Assembly (NCBI RefSeq): GCF_022234545.1
Contig: NZ_JAIEUI010000018.1
Coordinates: 62,001-126,000 of the forward strand
Direction: 5' to 3'
DNA: 64,000 bases
From: Paenibacillus piscarius
GTDB taxonomy: Bacteria > Bacillota > Bacilli > Paenibacillales > Paenibacillaceae
In this document: piece by piece, positions 24,610-33,698 of the stretch
Layout: each line of letters begins with the position of its first letter
Position numbering within the stretch: the stretch's first letter is position 1
Translations under genes and position numbers: made by a program
Notes under the pieces: generated by a model
Seen by the model: only the letters and a program-made list of their open reading frames with translations
What the model was told of the DNA's origin: nothing
Databases searched by the model: none

Positions 24610-25430
24610 AGACGGCCTCCCTGCTGCAGACCGGGCTGAAGCACAGGCCTCGCCGCCAGCAGCTCCCGGGTGTATGCATGCCGGGGATGGTCGAACAGCT
24701 CGAACACATCGGCGGTCTCCACAATCCGCCCGTGCTGCATCACGGCGACCTCGTCGGCCAGCTCGGCAATTACGCCAAGGTCATGGGAGATCAGCAGAAT
24801 GGCGGTGCCCTGCTCCAGCCGCATCCGGTCCAATTGACGCAGCACCTGGAGCTGGTTCGTTACATCCAGAGCCGTGGTCGGCTCATCGGCAATGATGACG
24901 GACGGCTTCAGGCACATGGTGAGCGCCAGCATCACCCGCTGCAGCATCCCGCCGCTCAGCTCATGCGGATACTTCCCGAGCAGCACGGCGGGCTCGGGCA
25001 GATTGACATCGGCCATGGAGCGGATGGCGCAGGCTTTGGCTTCTTTGGGCCCCAGCTTAAGGTGGGTTCTAACCGTTTCAATCATCTGTACCCCAAGGGT
25101 GTATACCGGCGAGAAGGCGGTCATCGGATTCTGCATGATCAGCGCGAGCCGGCTGCCGCGAAGCCTGCGCATCTCCTTCTCCGGGAGCCCGTTCAGCTCA
25201 CGGCCCAGCAACCGGATACTGCCTTCGGTCACACTCGTCTGCCGGTCAAGCATCTGCAGGAGCGCGAGCGACGTCACGGTTTTGCCGCTGCCGCTCTCCC
25301 CCACCAGACCCAGCACACGCCCCGGCTTCAGCGCCAGATGAATATCCTCTACCAGCGTCCGCTTGCCCGCCGCCGTCTCTACCGATACCTTTAGCCCCTG
25401 CACCTGCAGGACATATTCGGATTGTTCCAT
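24606..25430 (-). CDS. nikD: Nickel/peptide-type ABC transporter ATPase (NikD-like)
   Basis: First ATPase of the importer, 274 residues from the chosen start. Walker A GESGSGKT, Q-loop LIMQNPMTAFSPVYTLG, signature LSGGMLQRVMLALTMCLKP and Walker B VIIADEPTTALD are all present, the last with the OppD/NikD wording. The ATG at 25428-25430 has GAAGGA upstream and begins MEQSEYVLQVQGL; a frame extending to 25472 overlaps nikC and has no better site. Works as a heterodimer with NikE. Confidence 0.85.
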   Translation of the reverse strand: MEQSEYVLQVQGLKVSVETAAGKRTLVEDIHLALKPGRVLGLVGESGSGKTVTSLALLQMLDRQTSVTEGSIRLLGRELNGLPEKEMRRLRGSRLALIMQNPMTAFSPVYTLGVQMIETVRTHLKLGPKEAKACAIRSMADVNLPEPAVLLGKYPHELSGGMLQRVMLALTMCLKPSVIIADEPTTALDVTNQLQVLRQLDRMRLEQGTAILLISHDLGVIAELADEVAVMQHGRIVETADVFELFDHPRHAYTRELLAARPVLQPGLQQGGRL

Positions 25431-25449
25431 GATTCGCTCATTCCTTCTT

Positions 25450-26280
25450 TCAGGAGCCCCGTTTGACGCCATACCGCTCAGACAGCGCCTCGCCCAGCAG
25501 ATTAAACGAAGCTACCACCATAATAATCATCAGGCCCGGATAGAGCATCAGCTCGGGATGATTGCGGATGAAGGACTTCCCCTCGTTCAGCATCGCCCCC
25601 CATTCCGGTGTCGGCGCCTGGACGCCCAGCCCCAGGAACGACATCGCCGAGATGTCCATAATCGCCCAGCCCATCTCCAGCGTCCCAATCACCACCACGG
25701 ACGGCAGGATGTTGGGAATGAGATGCCTGCGCATGATCTGCCAGGAGGAGGAGCCGCTGATCCGAGCAGCCGTAATGAAATTCCGCTCCTTCAGGCTGAC
25801 GATCATATTGCGGAACATCCGGGCGAAATATACCCACTGCACCAGCATCAGAGCGATGACCAATTGAGACAGGCCCGGCCCCAGAATCCCGATCAGACCG
25901 AAGACCAGGATCATACTGGGAAAAGCCATGATACCATCGCATAGCCGCATCAGCACCGCGTCCAGCCACCCGCCTCTGTAGCCTGCGGCCACCCCGGCTA
26001 AGAGCCCCACCCCAAGCGATGCGGCAAAAATCAGAGCCGCAAAGCCCAGCGATATCCGGGTTCCATACAGCAGCCTGGACAGATTGTCCCGGCCCAGCTG
26101 ATCTGTCCCCAGGAGATATTGCCAGGAGGGCGGGCTAAGCTTCGCCGCCAGGTTCACCCTTACCGGGTCATGGGGCGAGATCCAGGGAGCCAGAAGTCCG
26201 GCGAGGGTAAACAGCATCAGCAGGCTGCCGCAGATGACGATCACTCTTTTACCTTTGAAGCGGCTCTTTAAGGTATTCAT
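25450..26280 (-). CDS. nikC: Nickel/peptide-type ABC transporter permease (NikC-like)
   Basis: Permease of 276 residues. The N-terminal N-domain segment (APWISPHDPVRVNLAAKLSPP, then YLLGTDQLGRDNLSRLLYG) is the standard OppC/NikC signature, followed by five membrane segments and the EAA loop (ARISGSSSWQIMRRHLIPNILP) that docks the ATPase. It overlaps the end of nikB by 4 bp (ATGA). Confidence 0.87.
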   Translation of the reverse strand: MNTLKSRFKGKRVIVICGSLLMLFTLAGLLAPWISPHDPVRVNLAAKLSPPSWQYLLGTDQLGRDNLSRLLYGTRISLGFAALIFAASLGVGLLAGVAAGYRGGWLDAVLMRLCDGIMAFPSMILVFGLIGILGPGLSQLVIALMLVQWVYFARMFRNMIVSLKERNFITAARISGSSSWQIMRRHLIPNILPSVVVIGTLEMGWAIMDISAMSFLGLGVQAPTPEWGAMLNEGKSFIRNHPELMLYPGLMIIMVVASFNLLGEALSERYGVKRGS

Positions 26281-27224
26281 CCTTGGCTGACCCTCCCTTT
26301 ACGCGCAATCCGCGGGTCCAGGAAGAGCTGGAGCAGATCTGCCGCCAGGTTGCTCCCCACAATGACACAGACCGAGAGCATGACATAGCACTGAATCACC
26401 GGAATATCACGGTTAATTACCGCTTCTATGAAGTATCGGCCGAAGCCCGGCCAGGAGAATACCTGCTCGACGATGATTGCTCCGGTCAGCAGCTTCCCCA
26501 AGTTAATACCCAGCCCTGTAATCAGCGGTGCTATGGCAATTCTCAGTACATATTTATAGAGAATGACACGTTCCTTAATCCCTCTGGCTCTGGCATAACG
26601 GACGTAAGCCTCCTTCAGCTCCTCCAGAACGGTCGTCCGCAGCAGGCGCGCATAGATGGCTATCAGCCAGAGCGCCAGGGTAATGGACGGGAGAATCAGA
26701 TGCTGCACGGACCCTCTGCCCTCCACAGGCAGCCATTCCAGCTTGACCGAGATGAAGAACATCAGCAGATAGCCGATCCAGAAGACCGGCACACAGGCTC
26801 CGATATAGGCGAATCCCCGGATGAGGTGATCCACCAGCCGGTTCCGGTAGATTGCCGCTAACACGCCAAGAGGGATACTGACTGCCAGCGCCAGCAAGAT
26901 GCTGGCAGATGCAAGCTGAATCGTGGCGGGCAGCTTCCGGGCAACCTCCTCCCCTACGGGCATATTGGAGATGTAGGAATTCCCGAAGTCCAGACGGAGC
27001 AGCCGGCCCACGGACTGGACATATTGTGCCAGCAGCGGCTGATCCAGTCCGAACTCATGCCGCTTGGCGGCCAGCACCTCATCATCCGGCTGGATATGGG
27101 CCGCAGCCAGATAAGCCTCCGCCGGGTCCACCGGCCCCACCCGGATCATTACGAACATCAGCAGCGAGGAGAACAGAAGGATGGGGATGACCGACAGCAC
27201 TCTTTTTCCGATATATACGCCCAC
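26277..27224 (-). CDS. nikB: Nickel/peptide-type ABC transporter permease (NikB-like)
   Basis: Permease of 315 residues with an N-terminal membrane helix, the segment LDQPLLAQYVQSVGRLLRLDFGNSY typical of OppB/NikB, and five further helices. The EAA-type loop YARARGIKERVILYKYVLRIAIAP contacts the ATPase. The start is GTG at 27222-27224, preceded by GGGAGGG. Pairs with NikC. Confidence 0.87.
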   Translation of the reverse strand: MGVYIGKRVLSVIPILLFSSLLMFVMIRVGPVDPAEAYLAAAHIQPDDEVLAAKRHEFGLDQPLLAQYVQSVGRLLRLDFGNSYISNMPVGEEVARKLPATIQLASASILLALAVSIPLGVLAAIYRNRLVDHLIRGFAYIGACVPVFWIGYLLMFFISVKLEWLPVEGRGSVQHLILPSITLALWLIAIYARLLRTTVLEELKEAYVRYARARGIKERVILYKYVLRIAIAPLITGLGINLGKLLTGAIIVEQVFSWPGFGRYFIEAVINRDIPVIQCYVMLSVCVIVGSNLAADLLQLFLDPRIARKGRVSQG

Positions 27225-27246
27225 TTAGAACCCTCCCGAACGGCTG

Positions 27247-28872
27247 CTACTTCTTCTTGATGCCATGCAGCGGATATTCATCCCGGTTGGACGGGAACTG
27301 GAACTCCGCCACATCGTCCCGGTACACGGCCATCTGCTTGATGTAGGAGATCGGAAGAATCGAAGACTGCTCCTGCAGTGTAGTGAGCACAGAGCCGAAC
27401 AGCTCCGTACGGGCCTTGTCATCTGTCGTCGCCATAGCTTCCTTAATCTTTTGGTCAATCTCCGCCTTCATCGTCAAGGCTGCCAGCGTATCCGAGACCC
27501 CATAGCCCGGCTGTACCACGGCAGTCATGAACGAATGCGGGTCATACGGCGCACCGAAGGTGGAGTAGAAGTTCATATCGAACTCATTGGCCTTTCTGCG
27601 CTGGATGTAGACGGTCAGCTCGACACCGGTGATCTTCAGATTCACACCGATCCCCGCCCATTCGGCCTGCAGCGTCTCGGCCATTGCCTTCATCGTCTGA
27701 TCAGCCTTGTCATACATCAGCTCCAGCTCAAGCTTCTGCCCGTCCTTCTCCCGCACGTCCGAGCCTGCCGGCAGCTTCCAGCCTGCCTCGTCCAGCAGCG
27801 CCTTCGCCTGCTCCACATCATAGTTCACCGGGCTTACCTTAATATTGGCATAAGGCAGATTCGGCGGCAGGATATGATCCGCCTTCTCCTCCAGCCCCAG
27901 CGTCACTCCCTCGACCATTGCTTGCTTGTTGAAGCCCATGCTGAGGGCCTGACGGACCTTAAGATCAGCCAGCTTCGGATTCATCGTATTCAGCACCAGA
28001 TTGCGGGTGGCCACCGGCTCAGACAGCTTCGTGACGTACTTCCCGCTGCTCTCAAGCTCCTTATAGGCGTCATAGCTGATCAGGCCTTCACCGTAGATGA
28101 GATCCACGTCCCCTTTTTCAAAAGACAGCATACGGGTCTCCGCATCAGGAATCACCTTCACCACGACCTTGTCCACCTTCGGCTTCTCTCCCCAATAATT
28201 GGGGTTCGGAGTGAAGGTTGCCGATTCATCCTTCTTGTATTCGCTTAACACCCAAGGACCGGTTCCGATGGGGCTCTTCACGCCCTTGGACGTATCTCCA
28301 TCCTCCGGGAAGCCCGCCTCGCCAAGGAAGCGCACAGGCCGCACCACCGCAAGATCATATAGTGCCGCATAATACGGCTCCTTCAGCGTGAGCTGGAACG
28401 TAGTGTCATCAAGTGCGTCCATGCTCTCAATCAGCGGAATCATCCCAAGCCATGTGTGCATCTTCTTATTATGTAGGACAGCGTCCAGGTTCTTTTTTAC
28501 CATCTGAGCGTTAAATGCCGTTCCGTCCGAGAATTTGACATTACTGCGGATCTTGAACGTATATACCTTGCCGTCAGGAGATATTGTCCAGGACTCGGCC
28601 AGCGCCGGGACCAGCTTCCCGTCCTTATAACTGACAAGCGGCTCATAGATCATAGACTGGGCCAGCAGCTGGGACGGATTATACACATGCGGATTCATCG
28701 GTCCGATATCCCGGGGCCATGCCATGGTAATCGTCTTGGCTGCCTGCGCCCCTCCGGCGCCCGTTGATTTCTCCGTATTATTCGATGAACAGCCTGCAGC
28801 AAAGACAGATATAACCAGTAATAGCAGCAGGCCTTGCAGCAGATTTTTCCCTTTAGCTGTAGGTGCGGACAT
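27247..28872 (-). CDS. nikA: Nickel-binding-type lipoprotein of the ABC importer (NikA-like)
   Basis: Binding protein of 541 residues; lipidated Cys in VFAAGCSS at about 28. The mature part follows E. coli NikA closely by eye: TMAWPRDIGPMNPHVYNPSQ, SWTISPDGKVYTFKIR, SPIGTGPWVLSEY, NPNYWGEKPKVDKV and TFGAPYDPHSF. It is therefore more like nickel or metal-chelate binders than peptide binders. The real ligand could be Ni(II)-histidine, a staphylopine-type metallophore complex or another chelate. First gene of nikABCDE; a Fur-like box overlaps its upstream region. AGAGGAAG precedes the ATG by 8 nt. Confidence 0.85.
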   Translation of the reverse strand: MSAPTAKGKNLLQGLLLLLVISVFAAGCSSNNTEKSTGAGGAQAAKTITMAWPRDIGPMNPHVYNPSQLLAQSMIYEPLVSYKDGKLVPALAESWTISPDGKVYTFKIRSNVKFSDGTAFNAQMVKKNLDAVLHNKKMHTWLGMIPLIESMDALDDTTFQLTLKEPYYAALYDLAVVRPVRFLGEAGFPEDGDTSKGVKSPIGTGPWVLSEYKKDESATFTPNPNYWGEKPKVDKVVVKVIPDAETRMLSFEKGDVDLIYGEGLISYDAYKELESSGKYVTKLSEPVATRNLVLNTMNPKLADLKVRQALSMGFNKQAMVEGVTLGLEEKADHILPPNLPYANIKVSPVNYDVEQAKALLDEAGWKLPAGSDVREKDGQKLELELMYDKADQTMKAMAETLQAEWAGIGVNLKITGVELTVYIQRRKANEFDMNFYSTFGAPYDPHSFMTAVVQPGYGVSDTLAALTMKAEIDQKIKEAMATTDDKARTELFGSVLTTLQEQSSILPISYIKQMAVYRDDVAEFQFPSNRDEYPLHGIKKK

Positions 28873-28896
28873 AGCGTTAACTTCCTCTTTTCTAAT

Positions 28897-28911
28897 CGAT
28901 AATGATTATCA
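28897..28911 (-). promoter_or_regulatory. Fur-like box upstream of nikA
   Basis: CGATAATGATTATCA matches the 7-1-7 Fur box TGATAAT-N-ATTATCA at 14 of 15 positions. It is 25 bp upstream of the nikA start, among AT-rich -10-like sequence. The half-site GATAAT favours Fur over Zur (CGTAAT) or PerR (TATAAT), though these overlap. Confidence 0.75.
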
Positions 28912-28977
28912 TTACAAATTAAGATATTACTGTAACCGACACAATTCTGTCAATGGTAACGGTTGTATGCAAAATAA

Positions 28978-28998
28978 CCACCCCAGGACCTGGAGTGG
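28978..28998 (-). terminator. Terminator after the ArsR-like gene
   Basis: Stem CCACTCCAGG / CCTGGGGTGG on the minus strand with a single-base loop and one T-G pair, followed by TTATTTTGC. Confidence 0.6.
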
Positions 28999-29025
28999 CA
29001 ATGATGTCTTACGTTATATGATTAG

Positions 29026-29385
29026 TTAATCCTGCTCAGGTGTTTCTTCTTCCGTTCCCCCGAATCCCTCCTCCGGGCCGGGCTTGTCGTAAGCCTGCAA
29101 TACGGAATCCAGCAGCCCGGGGAACCGCTCGTCCAGATCCTCCGTCCGCAGGGACAGAATTCGCTGGGTCCCCTGCACCCGGGTATGAATGACCCCCGCC
29201 TCGCGAAGCGTCCGGGCATGATGGGTCAGTGTAGACTTGGCAATCGGCACCTTGAAGCTGTTACAGGCCTGCGGGCCGTGGTTACAGATCTCTGACACTA
29301 CATATAGACGGATCGGATCGCTAAGCGCATACAAGACCGAGGCGAGCTGAATGTCCTTGCGGTCCGGGTGATGGAGCTGCTTCAT
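29026..29385 (-). CDS. ArsR-type winged-helix regulator
   Basis: A 119-residue regulator. ASVLYALSDPIRLYVVSEIC is the classic ArsR-family helix start; SFKVPIAKSTLTHHARTLREAGVI is the recognition helix followed by the wing (VHTRVQGTQRILSLR type). The SKSTxSHH-like motif is conserved as AKSTLTHH. A pair of cysteines (C45 and C52, approximate) could sense oxidants or metals, but no standard metal site is clear. The ATG at 29383-29385 lies 9 nt after AAGGAG; the upstream frame is unsupported. It is divergent from an MFS exporter gene, with a perfect palindrome between them, so it probably represses that exporter. Confidence 0.85.
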   Translation of the reverse strand: MKQLHHPDRKDIQLASVLYALSDPIRLYVVSEICNHGPQACNSFKVPIAKSTLTHHARTLREAGVIHTRVQGTQRILSLRTEDLDERFPGLLDSVLQAYDKPGPEEGFGGTEEETPEQD

Positions 29386-29472
29386 GAATAAGACTCCTTC
29401 AGAGTAGGTAATAGTACTTCTTTTCACGATGATTTCCTAATTGCATTTTACATTAGCCCATGCTATATTTCA

Positions 29473-29496
29473 ATAGTTCGTAAGTAATCGAACTAT
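29473..29496. promoter_or_regulatory. Palindromic operator between the ArsR-like and MFS genes
   Basis: Perfect 8-bp inverted repeat ATAGTTCG / CGAACTAT with an 8-bp spacer, 32 bp before the MFS start. Its place between two divergent genes, one a winged-helix regulator, fits an operator. Confidence 0.65.
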
Positions 29497-29527
29497 ACAA
29501 TAATTGAATTGAAGGAGTGGCTTTCTC

Positions 29528-30940
29528 ATGACCTCATCATCTGCTTCTGAGGGTGATCAAGAGCTTTCAATGGCTGCTCCGCAAGCGGCCCTTCCACGGG
29601 AGGGACTGTTAACTCTGCTATTCAGCGTTGCTGTCGTGCTCGTGATTATGAACACAGCGATGTTCAATCTGGCCCTGCCCGATGTCACCGAGACCTTCGG
29701 CATCACCGCAGCGTCCGCCTCCTGGATTGTAACCGGATATTCCATCATGTTCTCTATTGCCTCCATCACCTACAGCCGCCTATCGGACTTCCTGCCGATC
29801 CGCCGGCTGCTGGTTATCGGGCTGCTCACCTTAGGGCTTGCGGCTGTAGCCGGATTCTTCAGCACCAGCTTCATTTTCCTGCTGATTGTGCGTATTCTGC
29901 AAGCCTCAGGTGCAGGCGCCGTGATGTCGCTGTCCCTTGTCCTGTTCACCCGTTACATTCCGCAGGCCCGGCGCGGCAAAGCCATGGCGACGATCATGTC
30001 GGCCGTCTCCCTGGGACTGGGACTGGGTCCGGTAGCCGGCGGCTCCATCGTTGAATATCTGGGCTGGACCTGGCTGTTCGCAGTCACTGCCGCCATTCTG
30101 CTGCTGGTGCCGCTGTTCCTGATCCTGCTTCCTAAGGAGGTCCCGGCCAGCGGCTCATTCGACATCCTGGGCGGGATCTTCCTCGGCGTGGGGACCACCG
30201 GGCTGCTGCTGTTCCTGACCAGCGGACTGTGGATCGCACTGATCGCCGGCATCGCCGCGATTGCCTTATTTGTAGGGCGTATCCGCACCACTCCTGATCC
30301 ATTCGTGCTGCCTGCGCTGTTCAGCAACCGGTCCTACCTGGTACTGGCGCTGATCGGGGTTGCCTCTTACCTGTGCAGCTTCGCTACCCTGTTCCTGCTG
30401 CCGCAGATTCTAACGCACCGCTTCGGCTTCAGCGCCAGCCATGCCGGGCTTGTCATTTTCCCGGGCTCGCTGCTGGCCATCTTCGTCTCCCGGCTGGTCG
30501 GACGGATGATTGACCGCTACGGTAACACCGGAATTCTGCGCTTCGCACCACTGCTCGTGCTGGCCGCCACCGTATTGTTCGCCTTATTCGCCGGGCAATC
30601 CTGGATCGCCGTCATGCTCGTCTACATGATCATGAGCCTGTCCTTCACTGTGCTGTCGAGCAGTGTATCGAATGAAATCTCGCGCATTCTGCCTGCTTCG
30701 CAGATTGGCTCCGGGATGGGGCTGTTCCAGCTGCTGCAGTTCTTCAGCGGCGCCTTCAGCGTAGCGATGGCCGCCAGCGCCCTGGAATGGCAGCGCAGCC
30801 TGCCGCTTCAATCCGCTTACTCCAACATCTACTGGGGCTTGTCGGTTGCGGCAATCGTAGCGATTGGCTCGGCCTTCATCTACCTGCGGGGCAGTCAGCG
30901 CAGACCGCTGGCCGATATGGCGAATGCGGCAGACTGCTAA
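29528..30940 (+). CDS. MFS efflux transporter, DHA2/Tet(K)-Tet(L)-like
   Basis: Membrane exporter of 470 residues with about 14 hydrophobic segments. The first loop GYSIMFSIASITYSRLSDFLPIRRLLVIG is motif A of the major facilitator superfamily; SLGLGLGPVAGGSIVEYLGWTWLF is motif C, the mark of drug/proton antiporters. Its substrate is probably a drug or toxic metabolite, driven by proton exchange. AAGGAG precedes the ATG by 11 nt. It is divergent from an ArsR-like gene and ends at a strong hairpin. Confidence 0.88.
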   Translation: MTSSSASEGDQELSMAAPQAALPREGLLTLLFSVAVVLVIMNTAMFNLALPDVTETFGITAASASWIVTGYSIMFSIASITYSRLSDFLPIRRLLVIGLLTLGLAAVAGFFSTSFIFLLIVRILQASGAGAVMSLSLVLFTRYIPQARRGKAMATIMSAVSLGLGLGPVAGGSIVEYLGWTWLFAVTAAILLLVPLFLILLPKEVPASGSFDILGGIFLGVGTTGLLLFLTSGLWIALIAGIAAIALFVGRIRTTPDPFVLPALFSNRSYLVLALIGVASYLCSFATLFLLPQILTHRFGFSASHAGLVIFPGSLLAIFVSRLVGRMIDRYGNTGILRFAPLLVLAATVLFALFAGQSWIAVMLVYMIMSLSFTVLSSSVSNEISRILPASQIGSGMGLFQLLQFFSGAFSVAMAASALEWQRSLPLQSAYSNIYWGLSVAAIVAIGSAFIYLRGSQRRPLADMANAADC

Positions 30941-30990
30941 TACTTTATCCGCAACTGAACCATACGCGACGCGCATACGCCCGCACGCCA

Positions 30991-31026
30991 AAACACCCTG
31001 CAGCCCTTCCCGGCCACAGGGTGTTT
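30991..31026 (+). terminator. Terminator after the MFS gene
   Basis: Perfect 10-bp stem AAACACCCTG / CAGGGTGTTT, followed by CTTATTCT. The A-rich 5' arm would also allow termination from the opposite side. Confidence 0.75.
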
Positions 31027-31041
31027 CTTATTCTGCCGTCC

Positions 31042-31209
31042 TCAGACGACCAGATATTCCGCATTCCGTTCACATTCCGCACATTTCGCCGGCGGGTCCC
31101 AGTCCGAGAACTCCGTCTCCTTCAGATCGACGACATCCGGTGCATCCTCGTACTCGTCCACAAATTTGTCGATGGCCAGCTCAACGTGTTCCTTGCATAC
31201 TACATACAT
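31042..31209 (-). CDS. CxxH/CxxC small protein (YyzF-like)
   Basis: A 55-residue protein: it starts MYVVCKEHVELAIDKFVDEY, with C5-x2-H8, and ends AKCAECERNAEYLVV, with C43-x2-C46. This is the layout of the CxxH/CxxC protein family, a probable zinc binder of unknown role. In Bacillus such a gene is, as I recall, found near htrC and rlmH, so this one probably belonged to that cluster before insertions separated them. AAAGGGATG lies about 10 nt before the ATG. It is too short for usual ORF cut-offs. Confidence 0.8.
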   Translation of the reverse strand: MYVVCKEHVELAIDKFVDEYEDAPDVVDLKETEFSDWDPPAKCAECERNAEYLVV

Positions 31210-31253
31210 TCAATCAAGCATCCCTTTCTGTGCCGCTGGGGCGTATACTCATA

Positions 31254-33107
31254 CTACTGTTCTACCACACTTCCCCCCAAAAAGGAACCGCCCGCCCCGC
31301 AATATCCATCCTTCCCCTGTTCCGCGAACTTATTGATATCCTGCGCAATGAAGCCCAGCGCCTCCCGCCAGAAATCGGGGGAATGGACATCAATATCCAT
31401 CAGCTTCGCGGCATCCGCGATGCTCCGGGTACTGGTTGCTGTGAGGAACTGCTCATAACGGCTCACGAACGCCTTCCCCTGCTTCTTATACTGGGCGTAC
31501 AGGCCCTTGGAGAACAGCAGTCCGAAGGAATACGGGAAGTTCAGGAACTCATTGCCTGCCATATAATACCCGGCCTTGCTGATCCACTGGTAAGGATGAA
31601 TAGAGCCCGGCAGCACACTGTCCCCGTAAGCAGCTTCCATCGACTCCAGCATCAGCGCATTCAGTTCCTCCACCGTTAAGGGACCGGATGTCCTGTGGGC
31701 GTATAACCCGCTCTCGAAGCAATATCTGGCATAAAAGTCCACAATATAATACCCGGCGTCTGAGAGACTCCGTTCCAGAATGGCATCCGCCTCTTCGGCG
31801 GGCAGGGATTGCAGCAATGCATAATTAACCAGGCTCTCGCCAAAAATCGACGCTGTCTCCGCAATCGGCACCGGATAATCCATATTGACCATACTTAATC
31901 CGGCAAGGCGGCTGCTGTGGTACGCATGTCCGATCTCGTGGGCCAGCACGCTCACATCTATATAATGACCATGGAAGCTTGTGATAATCCGGCTCTCTCC
32001 CAGTGGTGCAATATCGACACACATCCCGAAGTTGCCCTTGCCGCTGCGCGGCTCGGCATCAATCCAGCGCTGCCCGAATACCTTGCGGGCGAAGCCGCCC
32101 AGCTCCGGACTGAACCTGTCGAAGCCTGCAATAATGATCGCCTGGGCCTCAGCATAGGTGATGCGGGCCGAAGCTTCCTCCTCAATAGGTGCAAAAACAT
32201 CCCAGAACGGCAGCCTCCCTCCCTCATGCCCCAAGCGTTCTGCCTTGCTGGCATAATACCGCTGAAAGGCCGGCAGGCTCTCCCCGATCGCCTGAAGCAT
32301 CACCTCCAGCGTCTCCTGGTCCATCCGCGAAGCGTCCAGCACCTTGTGCAGCGGCGAGGCATAGCCTCTTAGCTCATAGACCGCCGCAGCCTCGCCGCTT
32401 ACCGCATTCAGGCAGGCAGCACTCTGTTCCGCTACACTGCGGCAGGCCTCGTGTTCCGCTTGAGCCGCAGCCCGCCGCACCGCAGGATCGGGATCATAGA
32501 CGAGATTACGCAGCTCCGCCAGCGTTACCTTACGGGTCTCCTCCCCCAGCACCATATCGGTGCGCAGGGTAGACAGCGTCTGCATGTATAGCCGCTCCCA
32601 GGCTTTGGAGCCGGTGCTCTGCAGCCGGGCAATTACCGCTTCGCCCTCTCCGCTAAGCATATGCTGTGAGCGGCTCTGTAATCCGCGCAGGTAGAAGCCA
32701 TGCTGCTCCAGATAGACACTGGACCGGATGCTCTGCTCCAGCTCATCCGCACTTACCGCAGCCAGCCATTTGCTGAAGCTGACCAGCGCTTCGCCCGCAC
32801 TGCCATTAATCTCCTCCAGCCCGTCCATCAGCCGGACGGCCTCGGTGCAGTCACTGTCCGCACTGAATCTTAACTCCGCATAACTGAAGAGACGTAAATA
32901 GATCTGCAGATAAGCATTATATTGGCTCAGGAATTGTTCCATCACTCCGGCAGCCGCTCTTCCGGTATTCCTCTGCTGCGCCGCCGCCCATGCCCCTAGC
33001 TCCCCGGCCAGCGTCTCCGCCTGCACCCGGTCCTGCTGAAGCTGCTCCGATTCGAAGGAGGGATAGATGTCTTCCAGATCCCATGTTAATTCGAATGTTG
33101 ATTCCAT
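31254..33107 (-). CDS. pepF: Oligoendopeptidase F, M3 metallopeptidase
   Basis: Zinc peptidase of 617 residues that cleaves oligopeptides in the cytoplasm. The active site is H390-E391-I-G-H394 within VSVLAHEIGHAYHSSRL; the third zinc ligand is expected in ETASIFGE about 25 residues later. The length and the start (FELTWDLEDIYPSFES) fit PepF. AAGGAG precedes the ATG. The 33108-33260 region upstream shows no clear promoter. Confidence 0.93.
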   Translation of the reverse strand: MESTFELTWDLEDIYPSFESEQLQQDRVQAETLAGELGAWAAAQQRNTGRAAAGVMEQFLSQYNAYLQIYLRLFSYAELRFSADSDCTEAVRLMDGLEEINGSAGEALVSFSKWLAAVSADELEQSIRSSVYLEQHGFYLRGLQSRSQHMLSGEGEAVIARLQSTGSKAWERLYMQTLSTLRTDMVLGEETRKVTLAELRNLVYDPDPAVRRAAAQAEHEACRSVAEQSAACLNAVSGEAAAVYELRGYASPLHKVLDASRMDQETLEVMLQAIGESLPAFQRYYASKAERLGHEGGRLPFWDVFAPIEEEASARITYAEAQAIIIAGFDRFSPELGGFARKVFGQRWIDAEPRSGKGNFGMCVDIAPLGESRIITSFHGHYIDVSVLAHEIGHAYHSSRLAGLSMVNMDYPVPIAETASIFGESLVNYALLQSLPAEEADAILERSLSDAGYYIVDFYARYCFESGLYAHRTSGPLTVEELNALMLESMEAAYGDSVLPGSIHPYQWISKAGYYMAGNEFLNFPYSFGLLFSKGLYAQYKKQGKAFVSRYEQFLTATSTRSIADAAKLMDIDVHSPDFWREALGFIAQDINKFAEQGKDGYCGAGGSFLGGSVVEQ

Positions 33108-33260
33108 TGATTAACCTCTCCTTATTTATAATCGCAGGAGTCCCCTTCGATATCACATGCTTCCACCCCGTTCTCTTGATCCATTTCCAGGATCGTCCAG
33201 TTAAGTGTACCTTAATTTCGCGGGTTTGTCCCATCGACCGGACATGGACATGATTGCATT

Positions 33261-33576
33261 CCGCCCGCACACCCCTGCACTCGCCCAATGTAGTCGGTTT
33301 TTCGATTACATTTGGACCGCGCGCCCACGTAGCGCCCAATGTAGTCGGTTTTTCGATTACATTTGGACCGCGCGCCCGTGCAGCGCCGAATGTGATCGGT
33401 TTTTCGATTACATCTGGTCCGCATACCGCTGCACTCGCCCAATGTAGTCGGTTTTTCGATTACATTTGGACCGCACACCCCTGCACTCGCCCAATGTAGT
33501 CGGTTTTTCGATTACATCTGGCCCGCATACCGCTGCGCTCGCCCAATATAGTCGGTTTTTCGATTACATCCGGACC
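33261..33576. repeat. Six tandem palindromic repeats, period 51-52 bp
   Basis: Stem-loop cores begin at 33287, 33338, 33389, 33441, 33493 and 33545, each about 26 bp (AATGTAGTCG / CGATTACATT around a T-rich loop, with small variants). The spacers are also alike (CTGCACTCGCCC or CGTAGCGCC), so the whole 51-52 bp unit is repeated. This is not a CRISPR, since the spacers are not unique. Some plus-strand frames through it are repetitive peptides and not genes. The rest of 33577-33698 shows nothing further. Confidence 0.85.
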
Positions 33577-33698
33577 AAACGCTAAGAAGCCCTCCCCGCC
33601 CCGGGCGGGACAGGAAGAGCTTCATCGCTATTACCTACACTTGTTTCGACTCAATCTTTGTCTAGACTCCACTCTTGCCTCGGTTCTAATCCCAGCCT

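Noticed and set aside
33287..33576. CRISPR array
   Set aside because: The period is right, but the spacers repeat too, the core is palindromic and T-rich, and no cas genes are present.
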